DNA of 64,000 bases from an uncultured Veillonella sp. (lineage in GTDB: Bacteria > Bacillota > Negativicutes > Veillonellales > Veillonellaceae), in contig NZ_URAR01000007.1 of NCBI RefSeq assembly GCF_900545795.1, positions 43,579-107,578 on the forward strand, written 5' to 3'. Shown here one piece after another: positions 1 through 9,500 of this stretch. Each line of letters opens with the position of its first letter. Positions within the stretch are counted from its first letter, which is position 1. The notes beneath the pieces are model-generated. The model was given only the letters and a program-made list of their open reading frames with translations. It was not told the DNA's origin and did no database searches. Made by a program: the position numbers and the translations under genes.

Positions 1-1
1 A

Positions 2-637
2 TTGCCTTCACAATGGAAATTACTCGATCAAGTTATTATAGAGCAATTAAAAACGTATAAAAAACATCAAGAGGCAAAGGATGATAGTAAATTAGAAGGA
101 CCTTTGCGCGAATCAAGTAAAATAGTAGATTTACAGACAAATCTTGTAAAAGGTGTGTCGATGATTAAGGCTAGCAGTGGTGGCCGTTTATTTGACACCG
201 TAGGATCTTTGCTTGGCCTAGGCTATAGCCATTCTTTTGATGGACAGGTGGCTATGGGCTTAGAGCAATTAGCCTATGGTGAGCGCGGTAATTTGTTAGA
301 ATTTACCTATACTGGTAAGGAACTCGATTTTGCGCCAGCTATTGCCTGTCTTATTGATCAAATGGAGCAAGGTGTATCCAAGCGTGTGTTAGCGGCTTCG
401 TTCCATCGCACTTTGGCTTATGGTATTAGTGAAGTTATGGACCATTTATGTGGTATTTACGGAATAAAAAAAGTCGTTTTAAGTGGCGGCGTATTTCAGA
501 ATCATCGCCTTGTTCGAGGTATAGTGCTTCATAATGAGGCACATGAAGTATTGAGACCTAAAGAGGTATCAGCAAATGATGGCGGTTTAGCCTTGGGGCA
601 ACTTTGGCTAGCCCATCAGAAGTTAGGAGGCATGTAA
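2..637 (+). CDS. hypF: HypF, C-terminal part (carbamoyltransferase, [NiFe] hydrogenase maturation)
   Basis: This is the 3' end of hypF; the 5' part lies outside the window. HypF makes the carbamoyl-adenylate used to build the CN ligands of the [NiFe] hydrogenase active site, passing the carbamoyl group to the C-terminal Cys of HypE. The visible 211 residues are the Kae1/YrdC-associated carbamoyltransferase region: SSGGRLFDTVGSLLG, a VLSGGVFQN segment and a closing ANDGGLALGQ motif are all typical of HypF C-termini. The stop is one base upstream of the hypC start, so the genes are translationally linked. The in-frame reading begins at base 2 and no start codon should be assigned. Confidence 0.93.
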   Translation: MPSQWKLLDQVIIEQLKTYKKHQEAKDDSKLEGPLRESSKIVDLQTNLVKGVSMIKASSGGRLFDTVGSLLGLGYSHSFDGQVAMGLEQLAYGERGNLLEFTYTGKELDFAPAIACLIDQMEQGVSKRVLAASFHRTLAYGISEVMDHLCGIYGIKKVVLSGGVFQNHRLVRGIVLHNEAHEVLRPKEVSANDGGLALGQLWLAHQKLGGM

Positions 638-638
638 T

Positions 639-890
639 ATGTGTTTAGCTGTTCCAGCCCAATTAGTGGCAGTGAATGAATTCATTGGAACTATTGAATT
701 GACCGGTGTAACACGAGATGTAAATCTCATGTTGGTGCCAGAGGCCAAAGTCGGTGATTTCGTTCTTGTACATGCCGGTTGCGCAGTGCAAGTAGTTGAT
801 GAAGAAGAAGCAAAGGCGACTATGGAAGCCTTTAAGGAGCTAGAAGAACTTGAACAAGATTACTTTGCAGGAAAAAACGCAGATCGCTAA
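639..890 (+). CDS. hypC: HypC hydrogenase maturation chaperone
   Basis: This 83-residue protein of the HypC/HybG family escorts the Fe(CN)2CO unit with HypD and delivers it to the hydrogenase large-subunit precursor. The N-terminal MCLAVPAQ motif places the essential Cys at position 2 once Met is removed, and the conserved HAGCAVQVVDEEEA segment is present near residues 46-59. Length is normal for the family. An AGGAGG ribosome-binding site overlaps the end of hypF, and the 3' end overlaps hypD by 41 bases, so this is one operon with hypF, hypD and hypE. Confidence 0.95.
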   Translation: MCLAVPAQLVAVNEFIGTIELTGVTRDVNLMLVPEAKVGDFVLVHAGCAVQVVDEEEAKATMEAFKELEELEQDYFAGKNADR

Positions 891-1968
891 AGAACTGCTT
901 AAGGATATACGAGACCTTCATACAGAAGGTGAAATTGTACGCTTGATGGAAGTGTGTGGCACACATACAGTGGCCATATTTAGAGAAGGTATTCGCCAAG
1001 TATTGCCTAAGGGCATTGAATTAGTGAGTGGCCCAGGATGCCCTGTTTGTGTAACGGACCAATCGTATATGGATAAAGCATTAGCTTATGCAGCTATGGA
1101 TAATGTCATAGTAGCGTCCTTTGGCGATATGTTAAAGGTGCCAGGCACAGAGAGCAATTTGTGGGAAGCTAAGAGTCGCGGTGCCCATGTGCATATTATT
1201 TATAGTCCTTTAGAAATTATTGAATTGGGCAAAGCTCATCCAGATAAAATGATTGTATTTCTAGCTATTGGTTTTGAAACTACTATTGCGGTCATTGCTG
1301 CAGCAGTGAAAGCGGTGGCTATGAGTGGCGTTAAAAATGTATTCTTCCTCGTGTCTCATAAATTGGTACCACCTGCTTTGCGGGCCTTGTCTAATCAAAA
1401 GGAAGGACGTTTAGATGGCTTTATTTTACCAGGCCATGTAAGTGTTATTATTGGTGAAGAACCTTATGCATTCTTGCCTACAGAATGTAAAATGCCTTCA
1501 TGTATTGCTGGCTTTGATGGCTTGGAAATTTTAGCGGCTATACGCGATATATTAGAGCAGCGTAAAAGCGGTCAGCTTCATGTAGGAAATCAATATAAAT
1601 CAGTGGTAGCTAAAAAAGGGAATCCTGTTGCGATTAAACTGATGGATGAATTATATGAGGTCATAGATGATACTTGGCGCGGTATTGGTGTTATTCCAAA
1701 TTCAGGCCTTCGCCTTAAAGGCGAATATGCAGCCTATGATGCGGAGCGTATGATTCCTTTAGACCCCATTGAAAGTGGTGGCGCCCCTAAAGGTTGTCAA
1801 TGTGGCCGCGTTTTACAAGGTTTAATTCGCCCTGATGAATGCGGATTGTTTGGTACGCTTTGTACTGCTGACCATCCAGTAGGTGCCTGTATGGTATCTG
1901 TAGAGGGTAGCTGTGCTGCGTGGTACAAATATGGTCGCGCTAGCGGTGGACTTACTTGGGAAGAGTAA
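850..1968 (+). CDS. hypD: HypD hydrogenase maturation Fe-S protein
   Basis: HypD (372 residues) is the Fe-S scaffold on which the Fe(CN)2CO cofactor is assembled together with HypC. CGTHT near residue 36, the GPGCPVCVT motif, and the C-terminal cysteine cluster (CQCGRVLQG; then Cys residues in DECGLFGTLC, GACMV and GSCAAWY) are the family's metal and thiol sites. The start is taken as TTG at 850 because no ATG precedes the conserved LMEVCGTHT segment and an AAGGAG sequence lies upstream at a plausible distance, inside hypC. The 41-base overlap suggests coupled translation. Confidence 0.93.
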   Translation: MNKITLQEKTQIAKELLKDIRDLHTEGEIVRLMEVCGTHTVAIFREGIRQVLPKGIELVSGPGCPVCVTDQSYMDKALAYAAMDNVIVASFGDMLKVPGTESNLWEAKSRGAHVHIIYSPLEIIELGKAHPDKMIVFLAIGFETTIAVIAAAVKAVAMSGVKNVFFLVSHKLVPPALRALSNQKEGRLDGFILPGHVSVIIGEEPYAFLPTECKMPSCIAGFDGLEILAAIRDILEQRKSGQLHVGNQYKSVVAKKGNPVAIKLMDELYEVIDDTWRGIGVIPNSGLRLKGEYAAYDAERMIPLDPIESGGAPKGCQCGRVLQGLIRPDECGLFGTLCTADHPVGACMVSVEGSCAAWYKYGRASGGLTWEE

Positions 1969-2018
1969 GGTCGTGAAACTGGCTATGGAAATTAGCTATT
2001 GAGAAGTAAGGAGCTTGT

Positions 2019-3029
2019 ATGGAAGAGACAATACGTTTAGTCCATGGCAATGGTGGGCGTTTTAGTCACGAGTTGATGGAGCGTCATATTATGCCACATT
2101 TTAAAAATGAAGTATTAGCCAAGTTACATGATGGGGCGCAGTTTGAAATCCCCAAAGGGCGTATGGCATTTACAACTGATTCATATGTAGTGACCCCACA
2201 TTTCTTTCCTGGTGGTAATATTGGTAAATTGGCAGTTTGTGGCACAGTCAATGATTTGGCTATGAATGGGGCCGTTCCTTTATATTTAAGCTGTGGGCTT
2301 ATTTTAGAAGAAGGCTTGCCAATTAAGCCTTTGGAAACTGTACTTACCACTATGGAAGAGATGGCAAAAGAAGCTAGTGTATCCATTGTAACTGGAGATA
2401 CAAAAGTGGTAGAAAAAGGCGCTGTTGATGGGCTATATATTAATACTTCAGGCGTTGGTATTATTGGGGAAGGCATTCATATAGATCCGAGCCTTGTAAA
2501 ACCAGGAATGAAAATTATACTCTCTGGCTCTATTGGGGACCATGCTATTGCCGTGATGGGCAGTCGCTATGAACTATCCTTGCCACCATCTATAAAAACT
2601 GATTGCGCACCTTTAAACCACATGGTACAAAGCGTATTGCAGAAAGTTGGCTCTAAGGTAGCGCTCATGCGTGACCCTACGCGTGGTGGTCTAGCTACTA
2701 CCTTGCATGAAATTGCTAGTCAGGCTCAGGTAGGCATTCGCGTCGATGAAGTTAATTTACCTATCCACGAAGAAGTGCAGTCGGTATGTAGCATACTAGG
2801 CTATGATCCGCTATATTTAGCAAATGAAGGTAAGGCCGTCTTTGTAGTTGAAGCGGAGGCTGTAGAAGAAGTGCTAGATATTTTACATAATAATATCTAT
2901 GGACAAGAAGCAGCATGCATTGGTGAAGTTATAGGGACGAATGCAGGCAAAGTAGGCTTGAAAACAACCTTGGGTGGAATTCGCCTGTTAGATGAATTAG
3001 GGGAAGACCAAGTACCGAGGATATGCTAG
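2019..3029 (+). CDS. hypE: HypE, carbamoyl dehydratase of hydrogenase maturation
   Basis: HypE (336 residues, PurM/AIR-synthase fold) dehydrates the S-carbamoyl group on its own C-terminal Cys to a thiocyanate that donates CN to the active-site iron. The LVHGNGGR motif near residues 7-14 and the invariant C-terminal PRIC ending, with Cys as last residue, are both present. MRDPTRGGLATTLHEI is the usual PurM-like signature. It follows hypD by 50 bases, starts with ATG behind AAGGAG, and closes the operon; a strong hairpin terminator follows at about 3161. Confidence 0.95.
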   Translation: MEETIRLVHGNGGRFSHELMERHIMPHFKNEVLAKLHDGAQFEIPKGRMAFTTDSYVVTPHFFPGGNIGKLAVCGTVNDLAMNGAVPLYLSCGLILEEGLPIKPLETVLTTMEEMAKEASVSIVTGDTKVVEKGAVDGLYINTSGVGIIGEGIHIDPSLVKPGMKIILSGSIGDHAIAVMGSRYELSLPPSIKTDCAPLNHMVQSVLQKVGSKVALMRDPTRGGLATTLHEIASQAQVGIRVDEVNLPIHEEVQSVCSILGYDPLYLANEGKAVFVVEAEAVEEVLDILHNNIYGQEAACIGEVIGTNAGKVGLKTTLGGIRLLDELGEDQVPRIC

Positions 3030-3160
3030 GAGAGTATTGAACTTTATACGTTCAAACGTCTTTCTGACTCATGTACAATAAAAGCTAAATGAAATAGTAA
3101 ATACACTATAAACTAAATATGCAACATAAAATTGTAAAGATATAAAGAATAGATATAAAT

Positions 3161-3200
3161 AAACAGGTAGTAGACTGAAAGGTCTGCTACCTGTTTTGTT
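3161..3200 (+). terminator. Rho-independent terminator after the hyp operon
   Basis: A long stem pairs AAACAGGTAG and following bases with GTCTGCTACCTGTTT across a short TGAAAG loop, followed by a short T-rich stretch. It lies 130 bases after hypE and probably ends the hyp transcript. Confidence 0.75.
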
Positions 3201-3726
3201 ATTAAATAGGAGGAATAGTGTTAATTAAACAGAAAGTTTAAAATTAACAATCCGTGTAAACAGTGATGGATATAAATATAATATTAAAATAGCGTAGTTA
3301 TAAGTATACTCTAACTTTATATAGGATTTAATGAATATTGTATGATGTTTGATTAAAGAATGTCTATTGTATAGGGATACTTAGATATGAATTATAAGCA
3401 TAGGTTATTAACTGATATTTGATTTATGGATTATGATAAATAAGGATGAGTATGAAAAAACGATTAATTTTAATTCAGGTTAGTAGTTATATTAAGCCAT
3501 ATTTCATGAAATACTTTTCCTTATAATAGTTATTTGGCTCTCTTTGAGCTATTTTAAATTAAAACATTATGAAGTCTTATTATTTATAAGGAGGCGGATG
3601 CTATAAAATATATAATCTTTGATAATATGTGTGTGTAGTTCTATTTTATGAAATACATAGTATATTAACCTCAAGATTTATATAAAATAGGACTAAGTAA
3701 TTCGTTAGGTTATGAGAGGAAGAAAC
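3201..3726 (+). other. AT-rich intergenic region upstream of the first adhesin
   Basis: About 525 bases hold no convincing gene. There are only a 10-codon open frame near 3450 and a GGAGG-like sequence near 3590 followed by ATG and an immediate stop. The stretch presumably holds the promoter of the adhesin that starts at 3727, but no promoter stands out clearly enough to call. Confidence 0.5.
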
Positions 3727-6513
3727 ATGAAATCTAAAACAGATAAGCGTTTATTATCTAAATTAATTGCTGCCACATTGATGGGGACTGTTGGATTATC
3801 TATGTATTCAGTAAGTGCCGCAGATCCAGCTGAATCATTACCTTTAGGTGAAGGCTCTTCTGCGACTCATGAAAGTGTTGCAATTGGTACTAATGCACAA
3901 GCAACCACTTCGAGTAATGCAATTGGTATAGGTGCGAAGGCTAGCGGCAGTAGTAGCGTGCTAGGTAATGGTGCACAAGCAGTAGCAGGTGGTGTAGCTA
4001 TTGGTAAAGAGGCAGTAGCTGGTATTGGTAAGGAGGGAAGTAATGAAATAATTGTTGGCGGTGTTGCCGTCGGACAAAGCGCTAATGCAGCATTGGGCGG
4101 TATTGCTATAGGGAGTAGTGCAACAACTAAAAATATTAGTGATGTAGTCATTGGCTCTAATAGCAAAAATAATGGGGCAGGTTCAACAATTATTGGATAT
4201 GGTACAGAAGGGAATAGAAGTTCTGTAGTAGTTGGAACGAATTCTAAAGCAGGATTAAATGCTCTTTCGATTGGTTATGAGGCAGAGGCCTCTCAATTTG
4301 CGGCAACTGCTTTAGGAAGTCAGAGCAAGGTAACCGCTATGCAAGGGGTAGCACTTGGCTCTTCTACCGTGGCAGATACAGCAAGTGGTAAAACAGGTTA
4401 TTTAGCTAATAAAACTCAGACTGCCAATGTTGCAAAATCTGTATATACTTCTACTAATGGTGCAGTGAGCGTTGGTAAAACTAATGAAATTACACGTCAA
4501 ATCACGAATGTTGCAGCAGGAACTGAAGATACAGATGTAGTTAATGTAAGACAGTTAAAAGACTTAGACCTAGCTGTTGATAATAAAATTAGTACACAAT
4601 TAAGTGCTGTAAATACTCAGTTAGATGGAAAATTAGATGCTGATGCACTTCAGTATGTAAGTATTAAATCTACTGAAACTGGTACAGGTAGTAATGAGGA
4701 TAATTTAGGGGCCAATGGAGCGAACTCAATAGCAATTGGCCCAAAAGCTGTTGCTAAATATACAGCAGATGTTGCCATGGGCTTAAATGCAAATGCTCAT
4801 GGATTCTATTCCATTGCTTTGGGGAGAGATAGTGAGACTACAGGCTCGAGTTCTGTAGCCGTAGGCGATGGCGCTAAGAGTAAAACGAATGAAACAGTAG
4901 CAATTGGTAAAAAGGCTATTACTAATTCAATTGGTTCTATTTCTATCGGTAAAGATGCAACGACTGCAACAGATTCAATGGCGGCAATGGCTATTGGTTA
5001 TGAAACAAATGCAACTGGAGTTGCTGCTACAGCTATGGGGGCACAAGCAAAAGCTCTTTCCAAATCTGCTACAGCGGTAGGCTTTGATGCAGTAATTCAA
5101 AATGCATCGAATGGTTCTGGTCGCACAGGTAATAATGCAGTTGCCATGGGAGTAAGTTCCAAAGTTGATGGTGGTAATGGTGGCATTGCAATAGGTAATA
5201 ATGCTAATGTAATTGATACTAATCAAGCAACTGTAGTTGGTACTGGCGCTATGGTTTCAGCATTACCTGAAAATTCAGGTGATTCAGTTGTTATTACTGA
5301 TGGTTCTAGCGGAACGAAAACGATTACAAAAGGTGACGATGGTACATATACGGTAGTTCCAACTAAAGACAGTGTAGAATCATTGAAACAGCGTAATGGT
5401 AATGCTTATGGTGCGACGGCTTTAGGATCTCGTGCAACTGCTCATAATTTAGGTGCTGTGGCTGCTGGTCTTTATGCAACTGCTATTGGTGACACATCTG
5501 TGGCTATTGGTAATAATTCCATGACATTAGCAGATAGTGCAACTGCTGTTGGTGCTAGTGCTACAGCAACGGCAGAAGACTCCATGGTACTTGGTGGCTA
5601 TACAAATGCTAATATAGATACAGCGGTGGCCTTAGGTTCATATGCTAAAACAGACCGTGCAGCAGGCGAACAAGTAGGTTATAATCCTGCTACTAATGCA
5701 GCTTCTACTGAAGACGATGCAACATGGAAGTCTACTCTAGGTGCAGTGTCTGTTGGTAACTCCACAGCTGGTAAAACTCGCCACATTACAAATGTTGCAG
5801 CTGGTTTTGCTGATACTGATGCAGTCAATGTAGCCCAGCTAAAAAATGTTTCTTTAAAGGTCACTGGTGATAATTTAAAAACTGATGCAACAGCTATTGG
5901 CAATGTAAACTTGGCGTCCCAACAACTAGCTATTAATGGTGATAGTAATATTACTACGACTGTAGCTAAAGATGGTCAATCTGTGAACTTAGCATTATCT
6001 AAAACTGTAACAGATAAATTAGGGGCTGTACAATACTTCTCAGTAAACTCTACTGAAGCTAGTAACAAAGATAATAAAGGTGCAACTAAAACTGGTGCTA
6101 TTGCTATTGGTGCTAAAGCTGGTGCCACTAATTGGTATGATATAGCTATAGGCAATAATGCAAGATCATCTGATAGTTGGAGTATAGCTCTGGGCTCTGA
6201 TGCTAATGTATCAGGTACTACAGCCACTGCAATCGGTTATGGAGCTCAATCCACAAATGATCAAACTATAGCTCTAGGATATATGGCAAATGCTAGTGGT
6301 CAACAAGCAACGGCAATTGGTCGAGAGGCAAATGCTGCTGGGGGAGTATCAATTGCACTAGGTACACAAACACATGCTAATGCCGATGACTCAGTTGCAA
6401 TTGGCCGTAAATCTTCAGTTGCTTCTCAAGGTGTTAATAGTATTGCAATTGGACAAGAGGCGTATATTGGCAAAAAAACGGGCAAGGTGGCACACCAGCT
6501 GAGGGGGTTTTAG
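3727..6513 (+). CDS. Trimeric autotransporter adhesin (YadA family), 5' part before a frameshift
   Basis: The N-terminal part of a giant YadA-type adhesin. The start is taken at ATG 3727 behind GAGAGG. A long basic signal peptide (KRLLSKLIAATLMGTVGLS, about residues 6-24, cleaved near residue 33) targets it to the Sec pathway. Then come many left-handed head repeats of the form xxAIGxxAxA, broken by YadA neck motifs ITNVAAGTEDTDVVNVRQL near residue 258 and ITNVAAGFADTDAVNVAQL near residue 690. The frame ends in the unrelated tail KVAHQLRGF after an A7 tract at 6472-6478. Reading one extra A carries the protein straight into the next frame (NGQGGTPAEGVLDHSLSIVD), so 3727-11480 was or can be one gene of about 2,590 residues. 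Without the second part there is no membrane anchor. Confidence 0.88.
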   Translation: MKSKTDKRLLSKLIAATLMGTVGLSMYSVSAADPAESLPLGEGSSATHESVAIGTNAQATTSSNAIGIGAKASGSSSVLGNGAQAVAGGVAIGKEAVAGIGKEGSNEIIVGGVAVGQSANAALGGIAIGSSATTKNISDVVIGSNSKNNGAGSTIIGYGTEGNRSSVVVGTNSKAGLNALSIGYEAEASQFAATALGSQSKVTAMQGVALGSSTVADTASGKTGYLANKTQTANVAKSVYTSTNGAVSVGKTNEITRQITNVAAGTEDTDVVNVRQLKDLDLAVDNKISTQLSAVNTQLDGKLDADALQYVSIKSTETGTGSNEDNLGANGANSIAIGPKAVAKYTADVAMGLNANAHGFYSIALGRDSETTGSSSVAVGDGAKSKTNETVAIGKKAITNSIGSISIGKDATTATDSMAAMAIGYETNATGVAATAMGAQAKALSKSATAVGFDAVIQNASNGSGRTGNNAVAMGVSSKVDGGNGGIAIGNNANVIDTNQATVVGTGAMVSALPENSGDSVVITDGSSGTKTITKGDDGTYTVVPTKDSVESLKQRNGNAYGATALGSRATAHNLGAVAAGLYATAIGDTSVAIGNNSMTLADSATAVGASATATAEDSMVLGGYTNANIDTAVALGSYAKTDRAAGEQVGYNPATNAASTEDDATWKSTLGAVSVGNSTAGKTRHITNVAAGFADTDAVNVAQLKNVSLKVTGDNLKTDATAIGNVNLASQQLAINGDSNITTTVAKDGQSVNLALSKTVTDKLGAVQYFSVNSTEASNKDNKGATKTGAIAIGAKAGATNWYDIAIGNNARSSDSWSIALGSDANVSGTTATAIGYGAQSTNDQTIALGYMANASGQQATAIGREANAAGGVSIALGTQTHANADDSVAIGRKSSVASQGVNSIAIGQEAYIGKKTGKVAHQLRGF
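6472..6478 (+). repeat. A7 tract at the adhesin frameshift
   Basis: Seven A residues between GGC and CGGG. Reading frame 1 is used upstream and frame 0 downstream. An eighth A would join them in frame with no intervening stop, so this is the most likely site of the frameshift. Confidence 0.7.
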
Positions 6514-9500
6514 ATCATTCATTGTCTATAGTTGATAATGACACCTCTTCTGGTAAAGAAAATCAAGAGTATATGAACTCTATTGCAATTGGTAGCACAG
6601 CAAAATCTTATGGTTATCAGAATACAGTTCTTGGTGTAGGTGCTGAAGCCCATGATACTAATGATGTGGCGATTGGTGTTCTAGCTAAAGCTAAAGGACA
6701 TTATGCTACTGCTATGGGTAAACAAGCCAATGCTAATGGTTTAGAAGCTACAGCTCTTGGTCATTGGGCTCGTGCTTACGGTGATAATGCTATTGCTATT
6801 GGCTCTTATGCTATTACTAGTACACTTGATGGCACTGGTGAGGTTAAGAATGGCATTGCTATTGGTAAACAAGCTCGTGTGGCATCTAATAACTCTGTTG
6901 CTTTAGGTCAAAATTCTTTAGCGTTTGTTCCTACGGATTTAAAAACAAAAGCATATTTATCCGAGGAAGAGTTTGCTGCTGAAAATGGTGTAATTTCTGT
7001 TGGGAATGCAGAATACACAGTTGGTGATGTTAGTGTAGCTGAAAATCGTCGTCGTATCACTAATGTTGCTGGTGGTGCTGATGATTACGATGCGGTAAAT
7101 GTGAAACAGTTAAAGGCTGCTAAAGTAGAAGTTATAGCAGGGGGTAATGTAACTGTTGATACAGATACTACTGCTGGGTACACTAAATATACAGTTAATT
7201 CTGTTGATATAGATACGAAGATAGTAGATGGCACAGCTATATATAATGATAATGGTACAGGCTCTATTACTCTAAATACAGAGCAAGATGGTACTAAAGG
7301 AAAAGTTTCTGTAACTGGTCTTCACGATAAATACATTACTGGCGCAAGCTTAACTGGAAATACATTAACTATTAATCGTAATGATGGTGAAAACTTTACA
7401 GTAGAGAATATTGCTACAAAAGATGATGTTACAACGGCTGTAGGGGATTCATCGTGGACACTTGGTGTTGCAAAAGTTCCTTCTATTACAACTGTTGGCG
7501 ATAGTGAAGCAACTGCCGTTGGTACACCTACAGAGATTAAAAATGGTAATACAGTAACATTACGTGCAGAACGTGGCATTAAGTTAAATCAAGATGGCAG
7601 TAATATTGATATTGGTTTAAAATATATTGACGTTGATCCTGCTGTAGATGCGCAGCCTTTAGGTGTTTCTGATGCTAAAGCTAGTGGCGCTGCTACATTG
7701 GCTGTAGGTCAAAATAGCATTGCTGATGGGCATCAAGGCACTGCTGTGGGGTTCTCATCTCATGCTGGAGAATATTCTTTAGCAGTTGGTTCTAGGGCAG
7801 ATGCAAGTGCGGCTCGCTCACTGGCCTTAGGTTATAATACATCTGCTGGTGTGTTTGGTGTGGCTGCTGGTAGTCAGGCTAAAGCAACTGGCCAGCAATC
7901 TATTGCTGTAGGAACTTATACACAGACTAATGGTGTGAATTCTATTGGTATTGGTATGAGTGCTAAAAAAGAGGGAGCCACTAGTGATAGCCCTAGTGAT
8001 TTTGAAATTAAAACAAATAGCGATCGTGCGATTGCTATTGGTAGAGGAACGTATGTTGGTTTAAAAGCTAAAAAGGCAACTGCTATTGGTGTAGGCAATA
8101 AAATCATGGGCGGAACAACTAATACGTCTAATAATGCAGTACTTCTTGGTACCTCTTCGTCAATCACAGAAGGTCAATCTAGCTTATTATTGGGGAATAA
8201 GGCAAGCATTAATAAATCTCAGAACGCTGTAGGTGTTGGTAGTCAATCGAGTATAAAAAACTCTATGGCAGGTACTGCAGTAGGCTATTTAGCGATAGCT
8301 AAAGATGCAGAACAAGGCACTGCTATTGGTGGCGGCAGTATAGTAAGTGCTAAACAAGCTACAGCTGTTGGTGGTAGTAGTGAAGTATCTGCTGCACAAG
8401 GCGTAGCTATTGGTTATAAATCTAATGCAGGTGTAGCTCATGGTGTGGCTTTAGGTACATATTCTCAAGCAACTCGCGCAAATAATTATATGGGATATAA
8501 TCCATTAACAGGAACTGTAATGGAAAATGATGAAGCTGCAATTGCAAAAGTTCTTGGTAGAGAAGCAGATTTAGAGGCGTATAATGCTACTATGCAGAAT
8601 TCAGATCCAAAGAGCCAAGAATATTTAGAGGCAAAAACAAATAAAGAAATCCTGTTATCTGCATATAAATCGGGCATGTCTGCTGTATCTGTTGGTCGAG
8701 TTAATCTAACTCGACAAATTACTAATGTAGCAGCTGGTACTGCAGATACTGATGCAGTTAATGTAGCACAATTAAAAGCAGCTAAAGTAGAAGTAGCTGC
8801 CGGCGCTAATGTAACGGTGGATACAGATACATCTCTTGGCTACACTAAATACACTGTAAACTCTGTTGATACAGATACAAAGTTGGTAGATGGTACAGTT
8901 ACATATGGTAACGATGGAGTAGGAAGTATTACTCTAAATACAGAGCAAAATGGTACTACAGGGACAGTTTCTGTAACAGGTCTTCACGATAAATATATTA
9001 CTGGTGCCAGCATGACTGGTAATACATTAACTATTAATCGTAATGATGGAGAAAATTTTACTGTAACAAACATTGCCACAAAAGACGATGTAAATACAGC
9101 TGCTGGTAGTAAAATTGACACATTTACTGTAGGTACAGATGCAGCAGCACAAGCGAATGGTATTGATGTAGATAAAGAAAATACACGTTTTGACATTTTA
9201 GGTGCTAATGAAAACATTACTACAGAAATAGCAGGCCGTCAGGTTAAAATAGGTTTAGCTAATACATTAAACTTAACAGATGCTGGCTCGATATCCTTTG
9301 GTAATGGCGCGAATGCAGCAAAAGTTGATGCGTCTGGTTTAACTATTTCTGAACAGTTAAAATTCACTAATGATGGCATTTCGGCCGGTAATCAAACAAT
9401 AGACAATGTGAAGAGTGCTATTTCAGATAAAGCTGGAACTCAATTTACGGATAAATTGAATGCGGCTAATGAATCTAATCCTAATTCAGCAGTCAATGTA

